Assembly (NCBI RefSeq): GCF_014236655.1
Contig: NZ_JACMYG010000026.1
Coordinates: 1 to 64,000 of the forward strand
Direction of reading: 5' to 3'
Source of the DNA: Pseudomonas kielensis
GTDB taxonomy: Bacteria > Pseudomonadota > Gammaproteobacteria > Pseudomonadales > Pseudomonadaceae
Length of the DNA: 64,000 nt
Position 1 is the stretch's first letter, and each line of letters begins with the position of its first letter. Made by a program: the position numbers and the translations under genes. The notes under the pieces are model-generated. The model saw only the letters and a program-made list of their open reading frames with translations. It was not told where the DNA came from and did not search any database. Shown here piece after piece: positions 50,847-60,954 of this stretch.

Positions 50847-52292
50847 ATGTATCCGATAGCCTCGCACTGGCTCAACTACATCGACGGTGAATGGAGCGAC
50901 AGTGCCCAGCACTTGAAGGTCCACAACCCGGGCAATGGCGAGTTGCTCGCGACCATTGCCCAGGCGGGCGTCGCCGATGCCGAGCGCGCCTTGTCGGCGG
51001 CACGGCGCTGTGCCGACAGCGGTGAAATGACCCGAGTGCGCCCGGCGCAACGCGTCACTTGGCTGCTGCGCATCGCCGAGGAAATTCGCGCCGTGGCCGA
51101 CGAGGGCGCCTGGGTGCTGTGCCAGGAGAACGGCAAGCGCCTGTGCGACGCCAAGGACGAGTTCGTCGAGGCGGCGCGCTACTTCGAGTATTACGCCGGG
51201 ATGGCGGACAAGATCGAGGGCACCTCGATCCCCCTGGGCAATGGCTACATGGACTTCACCCTGTACGACCCGATGGGCGTCTCGGCGCAGATCGTGCCCT
51301 GGAATTTCCCGGTTTCGATCTGTGCCCGTTCCCTGGCCCCGGCATTGGCGGCGGGTAACGCGGTGGTCATCAAGTCGCCTGAGCTTTCACCGTTGGGCCT
51401 GTGTGTGCTGATCGGCGCCATCAGCAAAGCGGGCTTGCCGCGAGGCGCGGTCAACCTGATCTGCGGCCGGGGTCGCGAGGTCGGGGCGCACCTGGTCAGC
51501 CACCGCGCGGTGGATCAGATTGTATTCACCGGCTCGGTGCCGACCGGGCAGACGATCTTGCGTGATGCCGCCCAGCACGCGATTCCCAGTGTGATGGAGT
51601 TGGGGGGCAAGTCGGCGGCGATCGCTTTCGCCGATGCCGATCCTGTTCAACTGCTGGCCAGTGTCCAGTCCGGGATTTTCTTCAATGCCGGCCAGGTCTG
51701 TTCGGCGATGTCCCGGCTGCTGGTGCAGCGTGAGATCTATGAGCAAGTGGTCGAGTCCGTGGTCGCCATGGCCGAAGGGCTGAGTGTCGGGATCGGCCAG
51801 GACGACGCGGACCTCACGCCAGTGGTCAGTGCCGGACAGTTGGCGGGTATCGAAGACTTGTGTCGCCGTGCGGTGGCGCAAGGCGCGGTAGCGGCCACCG
51901 GTGGCCAGGCATTGCCTGACCGGGCCGGTCACTTCATGGCGCCTACGGTGTTCCGCGATGTGCGCCCGGACATGTGCATTGCCCAGGAAGAGGTGTTTGG
52001 CCCGGTGCTGGCGGTGATCCCGTTCGACACGGAAGAGGAGGCGATCGCCATCGCCAACGGTACCGAGTTCGGTCTCGTGGCCGGGGTGTTCACCCAGGAC
52101 ATCAGCCGGGCGATGCGCTGCACCCGACGCTTGAAGGCCGGCCAGGTGTTCGTCAACGAATGGTACGCCGGTGGGATCGAAACCCCGTTTGGTGGCGTCG
52201 GGTTGTCGGGTTTTGGTCGGGAAAAGGGCCAGGAAGCCCTGTACAGCTATGTGCGCACCAAAAACGTAGCCATCCGGGTTGCGGGGGAGTGA
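50847..52292 (+). CDS. NAD-dependent aldehyde dehydrogenase (betaine-aldehyde-dehydrogenase-like)
   Basis: The 481-residue ALDH carries IVPWNFPVS near 150, the catalytic Glu251 in MELGGKSA and Cys285 in GQVCSAMSR, and ends with the GGVGLSGFGREKGQEALYSYVRTKNV tail of betaine-aldehyde-type enzymes. It starts 12 bases after the Rieske gene, so it likely oxidises an aldehyde released by that oxygenase. Confidence 0.92.
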   Translation: MYPIASHWLNYIDGEWSDSAQHLKVHNPGNGELLATIAQAGVADAERALSAARRCADSGEMTRVRPAQRVTWLLRIAEEIRAVADEGAWVLCQENGKRLCDAKDEFVEAARYFEYYAGMADKIEGTSIPLGNGYMDFTLYDPMGVSAQIVPWNFPVSICARSLAPALAAGNAVVIKSPELSPLGLCVLIGAISKAGLPRGAVNLICGRGREVGAHLVSHRAVDQIVFTGSVPTGQTILRDAAQHAIPSVMELGGKSAAIAFADADPVQLLASVQSGIFFNAGQVCSAMSRLLVQREIYEQVVESVVAMAEGLSVGIGQDDADLTPVVSAGQLAGIEDLCRRAVAQGAVAATGGQALPDRAGHFMAPTVFRDVRPDMCIAQEEVFGPVLAVIPFDTEEEAIAIANGTEFGLVAGVFTQDISRAMRCTRRLKAGQVFVNEWYAGGIETPFGGVGLSGFGREKGQEALYSYVRTKNVAIRVAGE

Positions 52293-52297
52293 GCGCC

Positions 52298-53695
52298 ATG
52301 TACAAGACTTGGCTGTGTATCGTCTGTGGCCTGATCTATGACGAGGCGCTGGGATGGCCTGAGGATGGCATCGTCGCCGGCACGCGCTGGGAAGATGTGC
52401 CCGAGGACTGGCTGTGCCCCGAATGCCACGTCGGCAAGGCGGATTTCGAGATGCTCGATATCAGCGAGCATGTTGCGCCGACCGCTATCGCCCGTGTGCC
52501 GTCGCCTACCCCGGTAATGGCGCCAGCGGCGCTGTTGCCGACCCAGCCGATCGTCATCATCGGCAGCGGTTACGCCGGTTACGGTCTGGCCCAGGCATTG
52601 CGCAAAGCCGACCCGCAGGTGGAAATCCGCGTGCTGACCCAGGATTGTGGGCACCTGTATTCCAAGCCGGCACTGTCCATCGGGCTGTCCCAGGGCAAAA
52701 ACGCCGAGGCATTGGCCAGCGAGTCGCCGATGGCGATCGAACGGCGCCTGAACATCCGCGTTTATCCCCATTGCCAGGTGCAGCGCATCGACAGTGCGGC
52801 GCGGCGCTTGAGCACCAGCCTGGGTGAGATGGACTACGGCCAGTTGGTCCTCGCCAGTGGCGCGATGCCGCTGCGCTTGCCAATCGAGGGCGACACCAGT
52901 GCCGTGCTCAGCGTCAACAATTTGCAGGACTACCGACAGTTCCGTCAGCGCCTTAGCAGCGTGCAGCGTGTCGCCATCCTGGGGGACGGCCTGATCGGCT
53001 GCGAGTTTGCCAACGACCTGGCCAGCAACGGCGTGCATGTCGATGTCATCGGCCTCGGCCGCTGGCCCATGGAGCGTCTGCTGCCGGTCGAGGCCGGCCA
53101 GAAGTTGCAGGAGGCCCTGAGCGAACTGGGGGTGAATTGGTACCTGCAGAACACCGTGCAGGCCATCGAGCCGACTGCCCAGGGTTATTGCCTGCAACTG
53201 GCCGACGGGCAACGCATCGAGGCCGACCTGGTGTTGTCTGCCGTCGGGCTGCGGCCGGACCTCAGCCTGGCAGAGAGTGCCGGGGTGACCGTCGGCAGGG
53301 GCATTCAAGTGGACGCGCGGTTGCAGACGTCCCAGCCGGGGATCTTCGCCCTGGGCGACTGCATCGAAATCGCCGGGCAACTGTTGCCGTATCTGGCGCC
53401 GATCAATCAGGGCATCCAGGCACTCAGCCAGACCCTGCTCGGTCGGCCGACGGCCGTCGATTACCCCTTGATGCCCGTGACGGTCAAGACCCCGGTCGCG
53501 CCGCTGTGCCTGCTGCCGCCCGCGGCCGGTTGCGTGGGGGAATGGCGCTGCACCCTGACCGAGGATGGGGTCAGTGCCGGTTTCCATGACGTCGACGGGG
53601 CGCTGCACGGTTTTGTCCTGCTCGGACGCCAGGCGCAAACCCAACGCAGCCGTTTGCTGCAGTCCTGCCAGAACTCCCAACAGGCTGTCGCCTGA
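52298..53695 (+). CDS. Rubredoxin fused to FAD-dependent rubredoxin-type reductase
   Basis: Residues 1-50 form a rubredoxin (Cys7, Cys10, Cys40, Cys43 in CIVCG and CPECH). A linker of about 35 residues leads to a pyridine-nucleotide-disulfide-type reductase with FAD site IVIIGSGYAGYG, the NADH site VAILGDGLIGCE and PGIFALGDC. The usual partner proteins are here one polypeptide of 465 residues. It likely passes electrons from NADH to the Rieske oxygenase, since no other reductase is in the operon. It starts 5 bases after the ALDH. Confidence 0.9.
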   Translation: MYKTWLCIVCGLIYDEALGWPEDGIVAGTRWEDVPEDWLCPECHVGKADFEMLDISEHVAPTAIARVPSPTPVMAPAALLPTQPIVIIGSGYAGYGLAQALRKADPQVEIRVLTQDCGHLYSKPALSIGLSQGKNAEALASESPMAIERRLNIRVYPHCQVQRIDSAARRLSTSLGEMDYGQLVLASGAMPLRLPIEGDTSAVLSVNNLQDYRQFRQRLSSVQRVAILGDGLIGCEFANDLASNGVHVDVIGLGRWPMERLLPVEAGQKLQEALSELGVNWYLQNTVQAIEPTAQGYCLQLADGQRIEADLVLSAVGLRPDLSLAESAGVTVGRGIQVDARLQTSQPGIFALGDCIEIAGQLLPYLAPINQGIQALSQTLLGRPTAVDYPLMPVTVKTPVAPLCLLPPAAGCVGEWRCTLTEDGVSAGFHDVDGALHGFVLLGRQAQTQRSRLLQSCQNSQQAVA

Positions 53696-53705
53696 GGCCA
53701 GAATC

Positions 53706-55034
53706 ATGAAGAACACGATCAATCTGCCGCATGACGATGCCAGCTGCGGCTGGTACGCGGCCTTGCCGCCACAACCCGCCTGCACCCGCCTGTCGGGTGA
53801 GCAGCGGGCCGACTTCGCCATCGTCGGCGCAGGGTTTGCCGGCCTGGCGGCTGCACGCCGACTGGCGGCGCATCACCCGCAAGCACGGATTCTGTTGGTG
53901 GATGCACAGCGGGTGGCCCACGGGGCTTCGGGGCGCAACTCCGGGTTTGTCATTGACCTGCCCCACAAGTTTGCCCTGGAGCATCCGGACCCGGCACACA
54001 AGCAGCGCTTGCTGGCGCTCAACCGCGCCGCCATCGCTCAGTTGCAAGGCCTGGTGCAGAGCCGTGGAATCGACTGCCAATGGTCCCATGCCGGCAAGTA
54101 CCAAGGTGCTGTCGGTGCCCGTGGCCTGGCCTACCTGGATCACTTCGAACGATTGATGAGCGACCTGGGCGAGCCGTTTCGCCGGGTGGGGCCGGCAGAG
54201 TTGTCCAGCGTCCTGGGCACCCAGCATTACAGTGGCGCCATCTACACCCCCGGCTGCTACCTGATGCAACCGGCCGCGCTGGTCACCGGGCTGGCGAATT
54301 CGTTGCCGGAGAACGTCGAGCTGCTGGAAGAGTCACCGATCCAGCGCCTGGAGCGTGATGGGCGAGGCGGCTGGCTGTTGCATGGCAGTCAGGGGCTGAT
54401 CCGCACCCCGCAGGTGTTGCTCGGCACCAGCATCTTCACCCAGGAGTTTGGTTATCTGCGTAACCGCCTGTTGCCGGTGATGACCTTCGCCAGTTGGACC
54501 CGTCCCTTGACCGACAGCGAACTGGCGACCTACGGCGGCCAGGTGGACTGGGGGCTGACCCCGGCAGACCACGCCGGTACCACGGTGCGCATGACCCAGG
54601 ATCGTCGCTTGATCATCCGCAATACCTATAAACATGTGCCCAAGTATGGGCGCAGCACCAGCGATGCCATGCGCCTGGACGTGCGCGCGGCACATCGCAA
54701 GGCGTTCCTGGCGCGCTTCCCGCAACTGGCCGAGGTGCCTTTCAGCCATACCTGGGGCGGGGTCTATGCGATCTCGCGCAACTTCACCAACTTCTTTGGC
54801 GAGCTGGAACCGGGGCTGCATGCGTCGGCGTGCGACAACGGTGTGGGTGCGGCCTGGGGCACGATTTCCGGGACCTTGCTCGCCGACCTCGCCGTGGGCG
54901 CCGATTCGGCTCAGTTGAACGATATCCATGCGGTGACCGGCATGCCGTCGCTCAACCCGCCGGAACCGTTTCTCGGCCTGGGTGTGCGCTCGCGCATTCG
55001 CCTGGCCGCCTGGAACAGCCGGAGTGAGTTATGA
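53706..55034 (+). CDS. OrdL/PuuB-like FAD-dependent amine oxidoreductase
   Basis: The 442-residue flavoprotein has the FAD-binding ADFAIVGAGFAGLAAARRLA, then GASGRNSGFVIDLPHKF and the C-terminal SGTLLADLAVG region typical of DAO/OrdL proteins. An N-terminal aromatic segment (CGWYAALPPQPAC) also matches PuuB-like enzymes that act on glutamylated or N-substituted amines. It probably demethylates or deaminates a secondary amine in this pathway. It begins 10 bases after the reductase and overlaps the next gene by 4 bases. Confidence 0.87.
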   Translation: MKNTINLPHDDASCGWYAALPPQPACTRLSGEQRADFAIVGAGFAGLAAARRLAAHHPQARILLVDAQRVAHGASGRNSGFVIDLPHKFALEHPDPAHKQRLLALNRAAIAQLQGLVQSRGIDCQWSHAGKYQGAVGARGLAYLDHFERLMSDLGEPFRRVGPAELSSVLGTQHYSGAIYTPGCYLMQPAALVTGLANSLPENVELLEESPIQRLERDGRGGWLLHGSQGLIRTPQVLLGTSIFTQEFGYLRNRLLPVMTFASWTRPLTDSELATYGGQVDWGLTPADHAGTTVRMTQDRRLIIRNTYKHVPKYGRSTSDAMRLDVRAAHRKAFLARFPQLAEVPFSHTWGGVYAISRNFTNFFGELEPGLHASACDNGVGAAWGTISGTLLADLAVGADSAQLNDIHAVTGMPSLNPPEPFLGLGVRSRIRLAAWNSRSEL

Positions 55035-55402
55035 GCCCGCGCGCCCCAGGCAAGGCACGGGTGCTGTGCATCGACCAGCAGGACCTGACATTCAGCGTGC
55101 GTGGTGGGCCGCCCGGTGCGGCCTATGTTGCCCGCGCCCTGAGCAATGAGGTGTCGCCGAACATCGGGGTCGGATTTGCCCGCTGGGAAGGGGCCCAGGT
55201 GCAGTGGACGGTGCTGTATGACGAGGTGATCTTCGTGATCGAGGGCTGCCTGCAACTACAGGCCGACGGTGAAGTGTTCGAGGTCAGGCCGGGCCAGGTG
55301 TTGTGGATTCCTGAAGGAAGCGAGCTGGTGTATGGCGGTCATGCCTTGTTCGGCTACGTGGTGCACCCGGGCAACTGGAAAGAGCTGCACGGATTGGCCT
55401 GA
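55031..55402 (+). CDS. EutQ-like cupin-domain protein
   Basis: The 123-residue protein has a single cupin barrel: VLYDEVIFVIEGCLQLQADGEVFEVRPGQVLWIPEGSELVYGGHALFGYVVHPGNW. It resembles EutQ-type cupins from ethanolamine operons, but not all of their metal-binding residues are visible. It overlaps the upstream oxidase gene by ATGA, so the two are translationally coupled. It could stabilise an unstable intermediate or act as an accessory binding protein. Confidence 0.8.
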   Translation: MSPRAPGKARVLCIDQQDLTFSVRGGPPGAAYVARALSNEVSPNIGVGFARWEGAQVQWTVLYDEVIFVIEGCLQLQADGEVFEVRPGQVLWIPEGSELVYGGHALFGYVVHPGNWKELHGLA

Positions 55403-55441
55403 CGCCAACTTCCTTCCCTTGGACTTCTTGGAATCCGCACC

Positions 55442-56686
55442 GTGCTTGGACTGACGCGAACTTTCGGGGCCCTTTACCTGGCCAGCTTGTTGATGCAATT
55501 GGGCTCGACCCTGCTGATGACGTACCTGGCGCTGCGCTTGAGCGGCATGGGCGGGAGCGAGGCGGCCGGCGGTGCCCTGATGGCCGCCAATGCCCTGGGC
55601 ATGGTGCTGGGCGGCTGGGTCGGGCGCTGGCTGATCGGTGCGGTGGGCCACATCCGTACCTACGCGGCGTGCGCCGGGATCATTGCCGCGGCGGTGCTGG
55701 CCCATGAGTTCAGCCATTCATTGCCGTTCTGGCTGGTGCTCCGGGCGCTGGTGGGGCTGGCGATGATGTGTCAGCTGATGGTGATTGAAAGCTGGCTCAA
55801 CGATCAGGCCCGCACCGAGCAACGGGGTGCGGTGCTGGCGTTGTACATGGTTGCCAGCTACGTCGGCATGATGCTTGGCCAGTTGGCCCTGACCCTCGAT
55901 ACCGGGTTGGGTATTCGGGCTTTGCTGGGCGTGGCCATGGTGTTTGCCTTGTGCTCGGTGCCGGTGGCGCTGACCCGCAGCGCTCACCCCAGCGTGGTGC
56001 CCAGTGCGGCGATTGATGTGCGGCTGTTCCTGCGGCGCATTCCCCAGTCGTTGGTGACCGTCCTGGTGTCCGGGATGATCAATGGCAGTTTCTACGGCCT
56101 GGCGGCGATCTATGCGAGCAAGCAGGGGCTCGACACGGCGCAGGTCGGGCAGTTCATGGCCTTGACGATCGGCGCCGGGCTGCTGGCGCAGTTGCCGCTG
56201 GGCTGGCTCTCGGATCGGCTGCCCCGGGCGAGCCTGATCCGTGGGGTGGCGGTGGTGCTGCTAGTGGTCAGTCTTCCGCTGGGGTTTAATCCGTCACCCT
56301 CGTTCAGCACGGTGTTGCTGTTTGGCGCGGCGATCGGCTTCCTGCAGTTTTGCCTGTACCCGCTGGGAGTGGCCTTGGCCAACGACAATATGGAGGCAGG
56401 TTTGCGGGTGTCCCTCTCGGGCATGCTGTTGATCACCTTCGGCGTCGGAGCCTGTATCGGGCCGCTGGTGGCAGGTTTATTGATGGAGTATGCGGGCGCC
56501 TCCAGCCTGTATTTTTTCCACGGTGGATGTGCGCTGCTGCTGGCCTTGTGCGTGACCCAGAGGCGAGTCAGCGGGCAACACCTGAACCCGGATGCGCCTT
56601 TGCATCAGCCGTTGACACCGGATGGTCTGGCGAGCTCGAACTGGGTTGCGGTGGCGGAGCCGGTAGAGCCATTGGCAAGGGACTGA
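55442..56686 (+). CDS. MFS transporter (YcaD-like)
   Basis: The 414-residue membrane protein has about 12 transmembrane segments and the YcaD-family opening RTFGALYLASLLMQLGSTLLMTYL, plus VIESWLND in the fourth helix region, a YcaD-subfamily hallmark. The GTG at 55442 is used. It is the last of the operon genes (gap 39 bases) and may export or import the substrate or a side product. Confidence 0.87.
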   Translation: MLGLTRTFGALYLASLLMQLGSTLLMTYLALRLSGMGGSEAAGGALMAANALGMVLGGWVGRWLIGAVGHIRTYAACAGIIAAAVLAHEFSHSLPFWLVLRALVGLAMMCQLMVIESWLNDQARTEQRGAVLALYMVASYVGMMLGQLALTLDTGLGIRALLGVAMVFALCSVPVALTRSAHPSVVPSAAIDVRLFLRRIPQSLVTVLVSGMINGSFYGLAAIYASKQGLDTAQVGQFMALTIGAGLLAQLPLGWLSDRLPRASLIRGVAVVLLVVSLPLGFNPSPSFSTVLLFGAAIGFLQFCLYPLGVALANDNMEAGLRVSLSGMLLITFGVGACIGPLVAGLLMEYAGASSLYFFHGGCALLLALCVTQRRVSGQHLNPDAPLHQPLTPDGLASSNWVAVAEPVEPLARD

Positions 56687-56903
56687 GGGCCGTCGCCAGG
56701 GAAGGCAGCAGTGATTTTGATCGATGCGTTTTTCTCATGAATCGGTGACGAAAAATGGTTTGAAGGCGGGTGGGGTTTCCACCATCTTGCCAGTGGTCAT
56801 TAGGATAAACACGCCTGGAATATTCATCGGACGAACAGCGTTGTTTTTCGGGTTTAAATAACCCGTCAATCGGCTGACTCCAGAACACTCTCTACACCCT
56901 TAT

Positions 56904-56914
56904 ACAAAAACAAA
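56904..56914 (+). promoter_or_regulatory. A-rich leader of the BCCT transporter gene
   Basis: acaaaaacaaaag just before the GGGGAA ribosome-binding site contains AAAAACAA, an AANAANAA match. It fits a Crc-regulated transporter leader. Confidence 0.4.
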
Positions 56915-56925
56915 AGGGGAATAAA

Positions 56926-58620
<1,695 letters not shown>

Positions 58621-58639
58621 TCGGGCCGCGCCGGGGTGG

Positions 58640-58894
58640 TCATCGGGCGTATTTCCACGCCCGATAAGCCTCGGGCAAACACACCGCACATGGCCTGAAA
58701 CCGGCCGCCAGGGCGGCGGCCTCATCGGCAAAAAACACCCGATGAGTGACGTAGCCGCCCCGGGCGATGGCACGCAAGGCGCCTGGGCAATCCAGGCGAC
58801 CGTAGATCTTCGAGCGCCGGTGGCCGCCCAACAGGCCGGGCACCGGGCTGGCGATCTTTTGCCGTTTCTCGTTGAGCAGCCAGTAGGTTTTCAT
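58640..58894 (-). CDS. Stand-alone Ada-type metal-binding domain protein
   Basis: The 84-residue protein resembles the N-terminal zinc domain of Ada: KIYGRLDCPGALRAI, then HRVFFADEAAALAAGFRPCAVCLP with the paired Cys of the domain. Only three Cys are visible. In Ada this domain repairs methylphosphotriesters through one Cys; free-standing versions are of unknown function. The start is the ATG at 58894, which overlaps the stop of the AlkA-like gene by 4 bases (ATGA). Confidence 0.8.
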   Translation of the reverse strand: MKTYWLLNEKRQKIASPVPGLLGGHRRSKIYGRLDCPGALRAIARGGYVTHRVFFADEAAALAAGFRPCAVCLPEAYRAWKYAR

Positions 58895-59502
58895 CCTCTG
58901 GGCACTCGCCACAAATACCACGCGGCAACCGTCCGATACGGGCTCCAGGCTTGGCCGAGCTCGAGCATCTGTCTACGGGTGGGCGTCTGTTCCAGGCCCT
59001 TGAGGCGGCGGTATCCGTCACGCACGCCAAAGTCGTCGGCGGGCAGGATGTCCGGGCGTTCGAGGGTATAGATCAGCAGCATCTCCACGGTCCAGCGACC
59101 GACCCCGCGCAACGGCGTCAGGCGCGCAATCAGCGTCTCGTCGTCCATGGCTTGCGCTGTGGGGTAATCCGGGACTATGCCGCTCAAGGTGGCGTCGGCG
59201 ATGCCCTGGATAGTCGCGACCTTGCTCGCGGAGAACCCGCAGCGGCGCAGCGCGTCACCGTCACTGGCCAGCAACTGCGCGGCACTGGGGAAGGGCTGCC
59301 CCGGGAACAGCGCGAGCAAACGCCCGACAATCGCATCGCCGGCCCGCACGTGCAGTTGCTGATAGGCGATGGCCCGCACCAGGGCTTCGTAGGGATCGCG
59401 GGTTGGCTTGGGTTCATGCAGGCATGGGCCGATGGCCGCGACATGCCGCGCCCAGTCGTCGTCAAGAGCGGCGAGGAACTGGCGGGCGCGGTCATAAGGC
59501 AT
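58891..59502 (-). CDS. DNA-3-methyladenine glycosylase II-like (AlkA/HhH-GPD)
   Basis: The 203-residue protein has the HhH-GPD repair fold: YQQLHVRAGDAIVGRLLALF near the start, LTPLRGVGRWTVEMLLIYTLERPDILPADDFGVRDGY containing the helix-hairpin-helix (GVGRWT) and the catalytic Asp in the ADDFGV segment. It excises alkylated bases. It is shorter than E. coli AlkA because the N-terminal domain is absent. It is translationally coupled to the Ada-type domain gene, so the pair likely handles alkylation damage together. Confidence 0.9.
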   Translation of the reverse strand: MPYDRARQFLAALDDDWARHVAAIGPCLHEPKPTRDPYEALVRAIAYQQLHVRAGDAIVGRLLALFPGQPFPSAAQLLASDGDALRRCGFSASKVATIQGIADATLSGIVPDYPTAQAMDDETLIARLTPLRGVGRWTVEMLLIYTLERPDILPADDFGVRDGYRRLKGLEQTPTRRQMLELGQAWSPYRTVAAWYLWRVPRG

Positions 59503-59606
59503 GGGTCATCCGGGGCAGCAGTGAAGGTATGGCGGACAGACTAGTCGTCCGTGCGCCACCTCGCACCCGGTGTCTTGCGCTTAAATCCAGGCTGGCGCCT
59601 GGGCCA

Positions 59607-60035
59607 TCAGGCCTTGCTCGCCGCCAGGTATGCAGCCAGGCGCCGGCCCATCTCATCCCCCAGGGCCTGCAAGGCACTCATCGGCCGCACCATCACGTCG
59701 AACTCGACAATTTTCCCCTCCGCGTTGAAGCGGATCATGTCGATGCCTTTGAGTTGCTTGTCGCCGACCCGGGCACTGAACTCCAGCACCACATTCAGCC
59801 CGTCGGCACTCGCCAGTTCGCGGTGGTAGGTAAAGTCCTCGAACACCTGGAACACCGTGTTGAGGATCATCGCCACCACCGGCGCGCCGGGGTAGGGCGT
59901 GTGGGCCATGGGCGAGCGGAACACCGCCTCGGGGGCCAGCAACTCGGGCAGTGCGCGCAAGTCACCCTGGTCGAGCATGGCGTGCCACTGGGCCAGGGCG
60001 GTGGCGACGTTGGGGGACAGGTTGAGTTCAGACAT
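59607..60035 (-). CDS. NTF2-like/SnoaL-like protein
   Basis: The 142-residue protein of the NTF2-like fold (ALAQWHAMLDQGDLRALPELLAPEAVFRSPM, YHRELASADGLNVVLEFSARVGDKQLKGIDMIRF) has a cone-shaped pocket used for small ligands or isomerase reactions. Substrate unknown. Its start overlaps the end of the upstream SGNH hydrolase by 8 bases, a likely operon. Confidence 0.82.
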   Translation of the reverse strand: MSELNLSPNVATALAQWHAMLDQGDLRALPELLAPEAVFRSPMAHTPYPGAPVVAMILNTVFQVFEDFTYHRELASADGLNVVLEFSARVGDKQLKGIDMIRFNAEGKIVEFDVMVRPMSALQALGDEMGRRLAAYLAASKA

Positions 60036-60762
60036 GTTCGACTCCTGGGTTTTTATCCGTGTGCCGCTGCCCGGTAATGGCCCGGGCGGCGTGCTCTGCC
60101 CAGAGACTGTAGATCACAGGCCCAGGATGGAAACCATCGGCGGCCATCATGCCGGCCTCCGGGGCCAGGCTCAGGGTCAGGAGGCTACAGGATGGCTGGG
60201 CAGCGATCAGGGTGGCCAGGTGTTGGTTGAAGCGCCTGGCCCGGTTGCCCAGGTACCAGCGCAACGGCTGGGGCAGTGCGGGGAACAGGTGCATCGGCGG
60301 CAGTGGAGAAATGACCAACTGTTGCACTGCGAACTTGTCCTTCAAGACCCCCAGCAGGCGCTGTTGCCGTATCAGCCATTGATCGGCGCCAAGGCTGCTG
60401 GTGACATCGTTGACACCGATGCCCAGCACCGCCACATCAAAGGGCTGCGCGTCCTGGCTGTCGAGCAGTTCCAGCAGGCCCTGGGAATCCAGCCCGGTCT
60501 GCGCCCAGAGCTGCCAGCTCACCTGAAAGCCCTCAGCCAGCCGAGCGACCAGTTGCCCGCTCAAGGCCTCATCCTGGGTCGCGGCACCCACCCCGGCAAT
60601 GGCCGAATCCCCGACAATCAGCAAGCGCAGGCGCGCGCCGTTGCCCGCCAGGCCCTGGCGTGCACCGCTGGCTTCCGGCAACCGCGGGGTGACCCGCCGG
60701 GTGTACAGGCCCTGCAGCAGGAGCAGGGGACCTAGCAGCAGTTTGCTCAAACGTTCAGACAT
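60028..60762 (-). CDS. SGNH/GDSL hydrolase
   Basis: The 244-residue protein has a hydrophobic N-terminal segment (KLLLGPLLLLQGLY), then the SGNH blocks: GDSAIAGVG with the catalytic Ser, GIGVNDV with the Asn, and DGFHPG with Asp and His. It hydrolyses esters or acyl groups, perhaps anchored at the inner membrane. Operon partner of the NTF2-like gene. Confidence 0.88.
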   Translation of the reverse strand: MSERLSKLLLGPLLLLQGLYTRRVTPRLPEASGARQGLAGNGARLRLLIVGDSAIAGVGAATQDEALSGQLVARLAEGFQVSWQLWAQTGLDSQGLLELLDSQDAQPFDVAVLGIGVNDVTSSLGADQWLIRQQRLLGVLKDKFAVQQLVISPLPPMHLFPALPQPLRWYLGNRARRFNQHLATLIAAQPSCSLLTLSLAPEAGMMAADGFHPGPVIYSLWAEHAARAITGQRHTDKNPGVEHV

Positions 60763-60954
60763 GCTCGAGGCTCAGGTCCGACGCGCCATTACTGGCGGTG
60801 GGCAATACATGCAATGTTGGATCGCTGCCAATGGGATCACCGTATGTCACGCAAGGGGGTAAAAGCTTATAGCTGACTTTCAAACCCGCTTCCATGAGCA
60901 GCGTTGACGCCGAAGCCCAGGGCATCCTCAACGCGGTGGTGTTTCTGACAACGA

